The notes under the pieces were generated by a model that saw nothing but the letters and a program-made list of their open reading frames with translations, was not told where the DNA came from and made no database searches. A program made the translations under genes and the position numbers. This document shows positions 1-4,850 of a stretch of DNA of 5,089 nt, one piece after another. The stretch comes from Methanosaeta sp. NSP1 (GTDB lineage: Archaea > Halobacteriota > Methanosarcinia > Methanotrichales > Methanotrichaceae). Within the stretch, counting starts at the first letter, position 1. Each line of letters begins with the position of its first letter. The stretch covers positions 1 through 5,089 of the forward strand of contig NOLC01000132.1 in the NCBI GenBank assembly GCA_002256595.1, in the 5' to 3' direction.

Positions 1-182
1 TTCCCGAGCGGGTCACACTACGAAACGCCCTCTTCTTCAGCACCATGGTCTTTCTCTCCCAGGGTCCCATCGACTTTCTGCCGATGGGCCGGCACAGGTA
101 TTATGTCATCCTGGAGGGAATCACCGGCTGGCTGCTGCTGGCTCTCTTCCTGGTGACACTGGGCCGGGTCATGATCCGCTGA
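1..182 (+). CDS. C-terminal end of a pentapeptide-repeat/ion-channel-like membrane protein (5' truncated by window)
   Basis: This is the last ~59 codons of a gene entering from the left edge; the reading frame starts at base 3 and ends in TGA at 180-182. The visible protein contains a pore-helix-like stretch (LRNALFFSTMVF), a loop where a K+-channel filter would sit (LSQGPIDFLP), and a final hydrophobic helix (ITGWLLLALFLVTLGRVMIR). The same order and many of the same residues recur at the C-terminus of the next gene: AL(F/Y)FS, SQ(G/A)P, a proline before the last helix, EGI(T/L)GW and a terminal IR. The two are therefore paralogues in tandem. By analogy its missing N-terminal part probably carries a pentapeptide-like solenoid and a first transmembrane helix; this is inference. 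The loop lacks the usual GYG filter and is one residue shorter than its neighbour's. Substrate and role are unknown. Confidence 0.75.
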   Translation, partial: PERVTLRNALFFSTMVFLSQGPIDFLPMGRHRYYVILEGITGWLLLALFLVTLGRVMIR

Positions 183-236
183 TCCGGCAATGCCGTACCA
201 AAATGATAAATCCTGAGACAGATTAAAGGCGAAGCG

Positions 237-1724
237 GTGACGGAAAACTCTCCCTGGCGCTGCCTTCTCCCTGCCCTGATCCTTTTGCTGCTGCTTTTCA
301 TGCCGGCGGTGGCAGCAGATGAATCAGGGATAAATTCCCAACTGCCCCATAGCTCTGCCATAGCAGCGCAGAACATCGTCTCCCAGATCCGGTCCGGCCA
401 GCCCGTCAGCTATAACAATATTACCGTCACCGGCCAGCTCGATCTCTCCCTCATAGAGGGGCCTATCAGCCAGGCCCTGGTGATCACCAACTCCCGCTTT
501 CAGGGACCGGTGCTGATAGAAGGCGTGACCTTCTCCCAGGATCTGGACCTGCGGGGCAGCACCTTCCAGGATAACGTCAGCTTTGCCCGGTCCAGATTTA
601 TGGGAGACGCCAAGTTCTCGGGAGCCCGATTTATGAAACTGGCCGATTTTGCCGATGCCTATTTTGATGCCTCCTCCTCATTCATCGCCGCCAGCTTTTC
701 GGGCGACAGCAGTTTTTCCAGCGCAGAGTTCCGGGGAGATGCCGCCTTCCTGGGCGCCTCTTTTGCCGCCGATGTAGATTTTGATGACGCCAGGTTCATC
801 AGATCGGGATCCTTCCGGGCCGCCCGATTCGAGGACGTACGCTTCTTTGAGACCGAGTTCTCCGGCCAGGTCACATTCCTCTCCGCCCTGTTCTCGGGCA
901 ATGCCACATTTGCAGCCACCCGTTTCCAGAGCGATGTGGTCTTCCGCCAGGCTCGCTTCTTAATGGGCAGCACCTTCGGCCTCTCCAGCTTTGCCGGCCT
1001 CGCAGACTTCGGAGCTGTCCAGTTCAATCAGACTGCTTTCTTCGGCGGGGTCAAGTTCTCAGACCTGGCCTACTTTGCCTCGGCCCGGCTTGGCGGCGAC
1101 CTGATTCTGGAAGGGGCCAGGCTCTACAGCATGCAGCTCGAGGATGTCGAATTTGCCGAGCAGTCCGAGATCAATCTCAACAGCACCGATTTCACCAAAT
1201 TCGTGGTCCGCTGGAGCACCATCGGCAGCCGCATGGTCTACAACGGTGCCGCCTACCTGGCCCTGGTCAAGAACTACAAGAGCCTGGAGTGGTTCGACGA
1301 TGCAGACAGTTGCTACTACCAATACCGCAGAATAGGCCAGAGCCTCACACCCTGGGGCTGGTCCAAGCTATCCGATATCGTCTCCTGGCTCTCCTGCGGC
1401 TACGGTGTGCGTGTGAGCTATACCGTATTCTGGTGCCTCTTCACCATCCTATTCTTCGGGGTGGTCTTCTGGGCCGGAAAGGGAATGAACAAATTCGAGA
1501 TCGAGGACATGGAGCTGCCCGGAAATCCCAGTCTTCGACCCAGCAAGCGAGGCTCATTCACCGATGCCCTCTATTTCAGCATAGCCATGTTCACCACCTC
1601 CCAGGCCCCGGTCAATACCTATCCGGTGGGATTCTACAGGCATCTGGCCATGGCGGAAGGAATTTTGGGGTGGTTTTTCCTGGGTCTGTTCGTGGTTGTG
1701 CTCAGCGCTGTGCTCATCCGATAA
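237..1724 (+). CDS. Exported pentapeptide-repeat protein with C-terminal two-helix ion-channel-like domain
   Basis: Complete 495-residue protein starting at GTG. This start is preferred over the ATG at 301 because it provides a signal peptide: R8, a Leu-rich core at about 9-22, and an AVAA cleavage-like site at 24-27. The Shine-Dalgarno is weak (AAAGG about 8 bases upstream). Residues ~88-306 form a repeat solenoid with phenylalanines every 11 residues, resembling the Pfam Pentapeptide_3 type. A linker (~310-390) holds the motif WFDDADSCYYQYRR. Transmembrane helix 1 lies at ~393-413, a pore-helix-like segment at ~440-451, and the last helix at ~472-494. This is the arrangement of two-helix (Ion_trans_2-like) channels, but the filter region reads MFTTSQAPVNTYP instead of a TxGYG-type sequence. 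Ion conduction is thus doubtful; a sensor, altered-selectivity pore or structural envelope protein are alternatives. It lies 54 bases after a co-directional paralogue, so co-transcription is possible. The architecture is clear; the function is not known. Confidence 0.85.
   Translation: MTENSPWRCLLPALILLLLLFMPAVAADESGINSQLPHSSAIAAQNIVSQIRSGQPVSYNNITVTGQLDLSLIEGPISQALVITNSRFQGPVLIEGVTFSQDLDLRGSTFQDNVSFARSRFMGDAKFSGARFMKLADFADAYFDASSSFIAASFSGDSSFSSAEFRGDAAFLGASFAADVDFDDARFIRSGSFRAARFEDVRFFETEFSGQVTFLSALFSGNATFAATRFQSDVVFRQARFLMGSTFGLSSFAGLADFGAVQFNQTAFFGGVKFSDLAYFASARLGGDLILEGARLYSMQLEDVEFAEQSEINLNSTDFTKFVVRWSTIGSRMVYNGAAYLALVKNYKSLEWFDDADSCYYQYRRIGQSLTPWGWSKLSDIVSWLSCGYGVRVSYTVFWCLFTILFFGVVFWAGKGMNKFEIEDMELPGNPSLRPSKRGSFTDALYFSIAMFTTSQAPVNTYPVGFYRHLAMAEGILGWFFLGLFVVVLSAVLIR
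498..1154 (+). repeat. Coding tandem repeat: 11-residue (33-base) phenylalanine solenoid units
   Basis: Within the pore protein, phenylalanines recur at residues 88, 99, 110, 121, 132, 143, 154, 165, 176, 187 and 198, then 208, 219, 230, 241, 252, 263 and 274, with leucines at 285 and 296 and F306. Most units read F-x-x-A-x-F-x-x-x-x-x, with F also at the sixth position (for example FSGARF, FDDARF, FAATRF). Spacing is 11 except for 10-residue steps between 198 and 208 and between 296 and 306. At DNA level the units are diverged, so this is an old protein repeat and not a recent nucleotide amplification. Such runs fold as elongated right-handed beta solenoids in pentapeptide-repeat families; whether an 11-residue period does so here is inferred. 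Confidence 0.8.
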
Positions 1725-1837
1725 AGATCAGAAAGGCACAAGACGGGATGGGGGCAAACAGGAGAGCAATGCAGCCCAAGCATTCCCGATCCGGAAAGCT
1801 TGATATACGTGTTGGTTATAGCAAAATGCGGAAAAAT
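1725..1837. other. Intergenic stretch between the pore-protein gene and the tRNA
   Basis: These 113 bases carry no convincing gene. Apart from the tRNA promoter candidate near 1791-1808, no strong terminator is visible after the pore-protein stop codon: there is no T-run, and the only pairing seen is an imperfect one between GGGATGGGGGC-like and GCCC...TCCCG segments. Transcription could therefore continue from the protein gene into the tRNA. Confidence 0.6.
1791..1808 (+). promoter_or_regulatory. Candidate archaeal BRE/box A (TATA) promoter for the tRNA-Arg gene
   Basis: The sequence CCGGAAAGCTTGATATAC combines a purine-rich BRE-like part (CGGAAAGC) with a box A-like TTGATATA at 1800-1807. 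Its centre is about 34 bases before the mature tRNA 5' end. With the usual ~25-base spacing from box A to start site, transcription would begin near 1829-1831, giving a short leader to be removed by RNase P. It is AT-rich in an otherwise GC-rich region. The motif deviates from TTTATATA at its third position. Confidence 0.5.
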
Positions 1838-1912
1838 GGGCGCGTGGCCTAGTCAGGATAAGGCGGCAGCCTCCTAAGCTGTAGATCGGGGGTTCGAATC
1901 CCCCCGCGCCCG
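1838..1912 (+). tRNA. tRNA-Arg (anticodon CCT)
   Basis: The full cloverleaf can be drawn. Acceptor GGGCGCG (1838-1844) pairs perfectly with CGCGCCC (1905-1911), and the discriminator base is G1912. U8 and G9 follow the acceptor strand. The D-stem is GCCT/AGGC (1847-1850/1861-1864), with the GG pair of the D-loop at 1856-1857. The anticodon stem is GCAGC/GCTGT, with one G-U closing pair, around loop CTCCTAA (1871-1877). The variable loop is 5 nt (AGATC), and the T-arm is GGGGG-TTCGAAT-CCCCC. The anticodon at 1873-1875 is CCT, reading the arginine codon AGG. There is no intron and CCA is not encoded, as is common in archaea. A C at position 34 means it is not an Elp3 substrate despite the nearby elp3 gene. 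Confidence 0.95.
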
Positions 1913-1925
1913 CTTTGGCTTTTTA
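1913..1925 (+). terminator. T-run terminator after tRNA-Arg
   Basis: Directly after the tRNA the sequence is CTTTGGCTTTTTA, with TTT at 1914-1916 and TTTTT at 1920-1924. T-rich tracts in the non-template strand terminate archaeal RNA polymerase without needing a hairpin, so this is a plausible end for the tRNA transcript. It lies 25 bases before the convergent hisG stop codon. Confidence 0.5.
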
Positions 1926-1950
1926 AAGGATGACTTCAGAGCGCCGATTT

Positions 1951-2823
1951 TCAGTGGACTATCTTGGATATGGCCAGCTCCAGAATATCCTCGGCCCCGC
2001 TCTTCTTGAGCAGAGGGATGAGCAAATTCACTGCCGAGCGGTCCACAACGGTCTCCACCGCATAGAAGCTGGAGTTGTAGAGCTTGGAGATGGTGGGATT
2101 TTTCATGCTGGGCAGCATGGTCATGACGCTGCTCATGGAGTCCTCCGGGACATTCATCTTCAGCAGCACCTTTCCTCTGGCCTTGATCACGGCAGAGAGA
2201 AGCGTCTGCACCGCCACGATATCTTCGTGCTTCTGGGGCTCAGCCCAGCTCTTCTTATTGGCTATCAGCTCCGAGGTGGACTCTAGCATGACATCTATGA
2301 TCTTCAGGCCGTTCTTTTTCAGGGTGGAGCCGGTCTCGGTGAGGTCCACCACCACATCGGTAAGCTCCGGGACCTTGGCCTCGGTGGCACCAAAGGAGAA
2401 CTGAATGTCTACAGCAATTCCCAGATTGAGGAAGAAGGCCTGGGTGAGCTGGGGATATTCGGTGGAGATCCGGCTGCCCGGAGGGATATCGCGGGCGCTG
2501 TGGATATCCTGGCCCTCAGGCACGGCCACCACCAGCTTTACCATGCCCGGTCCCTGCTTGCCGTAGTTGAGATCGGCCACATGGGCCACCACCGCTCCGG
2601 ACTCCATTATCCAGTCGGTACCGGATATGCCCAGGTCGAAGTACCCTTTGGCCACATAGCCCGGTATCTCCTGGGGCCGCAGGATCTTCACCTTGCCTAT
2701 GCGGGGATCATCGATGCGGGCATTGTACTCCCGCTCAGTTCTCTTAACCTCCAGCCCGGCCTGCTCGAAGAGCTGCAGCGTCTGGTTTTGCAGGCTGCCC
2801 TTGGGAATGGCTATGTCTATCAT
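1951..2823 (-). CDS. hisG: ATP phosphoribosyltransferase, long form (first step of histidine biosynthesis)
   Basis: This 290-residue cytosolic enzyme condenses ATP with PRPP to phosphoribosyl-ATP, the committed step of histidine synthesis. The N-terminus IAIPKGSL (4-11) and the stretch RPQEIPGYVAKG...DLGISGTDWI (49-72) are typical of HisG. The PRPP-binding loop appears as VVDLTETGSTLKKNGL (158-173), followed by ESTSELIANK (181-190). Residues ~212-290 form the extra C-terminal ACT-like regulatory domain of the long form, which binds histidine for feedback inhibition; such enzymes are hexamers and need no HisZ partner. The length matches the long form (about 280-300), so the gene appears complete. 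ATG at 2821-2823 places the conserved IAIPKGSL motif right at the N-terminus. No Shine-Dalgarno is seen, and a TATA-like element about 28 bases upstream suggests a leaderless mRNA. No other his gene is in the window. It is convergent with the tRNA and divergent from the elp3 pair. Confidence 0.95.
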   Translation of the reverse strand: MIDIAIPKGSLQNQTLQLFEQAGLEVKRTEREYNARIDDPRIGKVKILRPQEIPGYVAKGYFDLGISGTDWIMESGAVVAHVADLNYGKQGPGMVKLVVAVPEGQDIHSARDIPPGSRISTEYPQLTQAFFLNLGIAVDIQFSFGATEAKVPELTDVVVDLTETGSTLKKNGLKIIDVMLESTSELIANKKSWAEPQKHEDIVAVQTLLSAVIKARGKVLLKMNVPEDSMSSVMTMLPSMKNPTISKLYNSSFYAVETVVDRSAVNLLIPLLKKSGAEDILELAISKIVH

Positions 2824-2846
2824 TCTGATGTTTGGCTTTTTCAGAA
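2823..2846. promoter_or_regulatory. Inverted repeat at the hisG start, possible operator
   Basis: TTCTGA (2823-2828) and TCAGAA (2841-2846) form a perfect 6-base inverted repeat with a 12-base spacer. It lies between the TATA-like element and the hisG ATG, where a bound repressor could block transcription initiation. The arms are short and could arise by chance. Confidence 0.25.
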
Positions 2847-2855
2847 CATATTTTT
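2847..2855 (-). promoter_or_regulatory. Candidate box A promoter for hisG
   Basis: Read on the minus strand this is AAAAATATG, centred about 28 bases before the hisG ATG and preceded by an A-rich stretch. That distance would put the transcription start at or next to the start codon, in line with the absence of a ribosome binding site. It is a weak match to TTTATATA, so the call is tentative. Confidence 0.3.
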
Positions 2856-2932
2856 GTCTTTTGCTTGAGGCGGTGACAGACCATTCAGGAACCGATTCCC
2901 TTCCAAACCTTTTTCATGGTTGACACCCCTGG

Positions 2933-3238
2933 ATGGCAATTATGTTCGACCCAAATGAGGAATCTCTGGTTCTGGAGATTGTGCGTGGCTTTTTCGATGT
3001 TCCACCGGAGGAGATGATGAAGATCGGGGACCAATTCAAGAAGCTGCTCTTTGATCCCCAGGCAGGCTGCGAAGAGGATGCCGCCTCAAGCCTGAGGAAG
3101 GCGCTGGAAGATATGCCCAAAGAGCAGGTCCTTCTGGCAGGAATGTTCGTCTCCGGCCTGCTGCGCTGCAACCTCGTCCCCCAGATCCAGCAGCAGTATA
3201 TGCAGGCCCAGGCGGAGGAAAAGACCGATACGAAATGA
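2933..3238 (+). CDS. Conserved-looking small protein of unknown function, translationally coupled to elp3
   Basis: I do not recognise this 101-residue protein. It is soluble-looking and predicted mostly helical and amphipathic: an acidic N-terminal half (FDPNEESLVLEIV, DVPPEEMMKIGDQFKKLL), a central charged helix (~51-64), a more hydrophobic helix (~65-78, QVLLAGMFVSGLL) and a Gln/Glu-rich tail. There are two cysteines (46 and 79), and no signal peptide, membrane span or known motif. The ATG at 2933 is the first in frame after a TGA at 2921-2923. The in-frame ATG at 2942, with GGATGG just before it, is an equally plausible start and would give 98 residues. Its stop codon overlaps the elp3 start as ATGA (3235-3238), so the two are almost surely co-translated. 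A role connected with Elp3 or tRNA modification is a reasonable inference but unproven. The gene is judged real from its clean fit between hisG and elp3 and the overlap. Confidence 0.75.
   Translation: MAIMFDPNEESLVLEIVRGFFDVPPEEMMKIGDQFKKLLFDPQAGCEEDAASSLRKALEDMPKEQVLLAGMFVSGLLRCNLVPQIQQQYMQAQAEEKTDTK
3214..3238 (+). promoter_or_regulatory. Translation-coupling site: GGAGG and ATGA stop/start overlap before elp3
   Basis: GGAGG at 3214-3218 lies 16 bases before the elp3 ATG, which is further than an ideal Shine-Dalgarno. The stop of the preceding gene and the elp3 start share the bases ATGA. Ribosome re-initiation after the upstream gene is the likely way elp3 is translated. Confidence 0.5.
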
Positions 3239-4827
3239 GTGATGGTATAGTCCACTCTTCACTTCCGGACCGAAAGGCCCTGGAGACTGAGCTGAGAGGC
3301 ATAGTCGAGGCGGTCCTGGCCGGCAAGATCGAGAACCAGGCAGACCTGGAGTCGGCCAAGAAGGATGCATCATCCCGGCTGGGCCTCGCCTCGCTGCCCA
3401 GCAATGCCGATATCCTGGGCCGGGCTGCGCCAGGGGAAAGGGAGCGGCTGGGGATGCTGGTCCGAAAGCCCACCCGCACCCTCTCCGGGGTTGCAGTCAT
3501 CGCTGCCATGACCTCTCCCGCCCGCTGTCCGCATGGAATTTGCCTGCCCTGTCCGGGCGGCATAGCCTCTACATCCCCCCAGAGCTATACCGGTCGCGAG
3601 CCCGCTGCCATGCGGGCGGCTCAGCATGACTATGATCCCTATCGCCAGGTGGCAGCCAGGCTGGCCCAACTGGAGGAGATAGGCCATCCACTGGACAAGT
3701 CGGAGCTGATAATCATGGGTGGGACGATCACCGCCCGTCCTCTGGGCTACCAGCACTGGTTTGTACGCCGCTGTCTCCAGGCCATGAACGACTATCCAGG
3801 CGGAGAAAGCTTTTCTAAGGTGCGGGATTCATTTGAGGCCATAGCTGCGGCCAATGAGTGTGCCAGAGTGCGAAATATCGGCACAACCTTCGAGACCAGA
3901 CCGGATCACTGCCGCCAGACCGAAATCTCCCAGATGCTGATTCTGGGGGCGACCAAGGTGGAGCTGGGGGTGCAGAGCACCCGCGACGACATTCTGGAGA
4001 ATATGAGACGCGGTCATACGGTCGAGGATACAGCCGCGGCCAACTATGCCCTGCGTGAGGTGGGGCTGAAGGTCGGGTTTCATATGATGCCCGGCCTTCC
4101 CGGCTCCTCGCCCGGAACCGATCTGGAGGTCTTCAAGGAGCTATTCTCAGACAGCCGCTTCCGGCCCGACTACCTCAAGATCTATCCCACCCTGGTGGTG
4201 GAGGGAACCGAGCTTTACCGGCTGTATCAGAATGGCGAGTACAGCCCGCTGGAAGACGAGCCGGCTGCCGATCTGGTATCACGAATCAAGGAGATCCTTC
4301 CCCCCTACGTCCGGCTGCAGAGGGTTCAGAGGGACATCCCCGCCCATCTCATTGTGGCCGGGGTCAAGAAATCCAATCTCCGGCAGCTCGCCCAGAGGCT
4401 TCTGGCGGCGCGGGGGGGCAGGTGCCGCTGCATTCGCTGCCGGGAGGCAGGACTGCGCCGGATAACGGAGGGGGAGGTGCGCCTCGAGCAGCAGCATCAT
4501 ACCGCCTGCGGGGCGGAGGAGCATTTTGTCTCCTTCACCGCTCCGGATGACACATTAATTGGATTTCTGCGCCTGCGGCTCTCTGCCCAGGCCCGGGTGA
4601 GGGAGCTTCATGTTTACGGGCCCATGCTTCCCATAGGCAGCAGGAAAGAGGGATGGCAGCACCGCGGTTTTGGGGAGCGGCTTCTGGAAGAGGCGGAGAG
4701 GCTGGCTCGTGAGGCGGGCTACAGCCGGCTGGAGATAACCAGCGGCATTGGAGCCAGAGGCTACTACCGGCGGCTGGGCTATGATCTCTTGGGCCCTTAC
4801 ATGGTCAAGCGGCTATTGGATTCGTAA
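3235..4827 (+). CDS. elp3: Elp3-type tRNA uridine(34) acetyltransferase, radical SAM plus GNAT domains
   Basis: The 530-residue product is a full-length archaeal Elp3, which makes 5-carboxymethyl-type modifications on wobble uridine 34 of tRNA using SAM and acetyl-CoA. An N-terminal helical segment (~1-85) precedes the radical SAM core. Its cluster cysteines C98, C103 and C106 lie in CPHGICLPCPGG, the archaeal C-x4-C-x2-C spacing. Family motifs follow: QSYTGREPAAMRA (116-128), IIMGGT (159-164), TTFETRPDHC (217-226), ELGVQS (243-248), RRGHTVEDT (258-266), HMMPGLPG (283-290), LKIYPTLVVEGT (314-325) and RVQRDIPAHL (363-372). C397, C399 and C402 (CRCIRC) are probable zinc ligands. The C-terminal acetyltransferase domain (~410-530) has RELHVYG (456-462), an acetyl-CoA loop QHRGFGERLL (475-484), and GYYRRLGY (509-516). 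No key residue seems missing. The position between C103 and C106 is Leu-Pro, where I would more often expect an aromatic residue. Archaeal Elp3 works without the other five eukaryotic Elongator subunits. The gene is coupled to the small upstream gene and ends 14 bases from a convergent gene. Confidence 0.96.
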   Translation: MSDGIVHSSLPDRKALETELRGIVEAVLAGKIENQADLESAKKDASSRLGLASLPSNADILGRAAPGERERLGMLVRKPTRTLSGVAVIAAMTSPARCPHGICLPCPGGIASTSPQSYTGREPAAMRAAQHDYDPYRQVAARLAQLEEIGHPLDKSELIIMGGTITARPLGYQHWFVRRCLQAMNDYPGGESFSKVRDSFEAIAAANECARVRNIGTTFETRPDHCRQTEISQMLILGATKVELGVQSTRDDILENMRRGHTVEDTAAANYALREVGLKVGFHMMPGLPGSSPGTDLEVFKELFSDSRFRPDYLKIYPTLVVEGTELYRLYQNGEYSPLEDEPAADLVSRIKEILPPYVRLQRVQRDIPAHLIVAGVKKSNLRQLAQRLLAARGGRCRCIRCREAGLRRITEGEVRLEQQHHTACGAEEHFVSFTAPDDTLIGFLRLRLSAQARVRELHVYGPMLPIGSRKEGWQHRGFGERLLEEAERLAREAGYSRLEITSGIGARGYYRRLGYDLLGPYMVKRLLDS

Positions 4828-4831
4828 AGGG

Positions 4832-4850
4832 GAATAATTTCTTATTTTTG
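4832..4850 (+). terminator. T-rich tract after elp3
   Basis: AATAATTTCTTATTTTTG follows the elp3 stop by a few bases and overlaps the stop codon of the convergent gene. The TTATTTTT run fits an archaeal T-rich terminator for the elp3 transcript. No hairpin is needed or obvious. Confidence 0.4.

Noticed and set aside
659..1027. 122-codon open frame antisense to the repeat solenoid
   Set aside because: It lies wholly inside the repeat-encoding region. The 33-base periodicity keeps the opposite frame open too, and the predicted product is a Lys/Arg/Ala-rich shadow with no features.
498..1154. Regular ~33-base spacing considered as a CRISPR-like or DNA repeat array
   Set aside because: The units are not conserved at base level and stay in one reading frame with conserved phenylalanines, so the periodicity is that of a protein solenoid.
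1744..1790. Possible hairpin terminator after the pore-protein gene
   Set aside because: The GGGATGGGGGC and GCCC...TCCCG arms pair only with several bulges, and no T-run follows.
1289..1852. 187-codon plus-strand frame overlapping the pore domain and running into the tRNA
   Set aside because: It overlaps well-supported transmembrane coding sequence in another frame and enters the tRNA gene; its translation has no recognisable domain.
1838..1912. Functional link between tRNA-Arg(CCT) and Elp3
   Set aside because: Elp3 acts on uridine 34, and this tRNA has C34; the genes are also separated by hisG on the other strand.
1930..2286. Plus-strand open frames opposite hisG
   Set aside because: The minus-strand HisG is unmistakable by motifs over its whole length; these are antisense shadows.
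2908..2919. CCTTTTTCATGG as a box A for the small gene and elp3
   Set aside because: It matches TTTATATA poorly and would place the start site past the first ATG; no convincing plus-strand promoter could be chosen in the spacer.
4409..4416. G-run in elp3 as a possible frameshift site
   Set aside because: The frame continues directly into the intact CRCIRC zinc motif and the acetyltransferase domain, so there is no sign of a shift.
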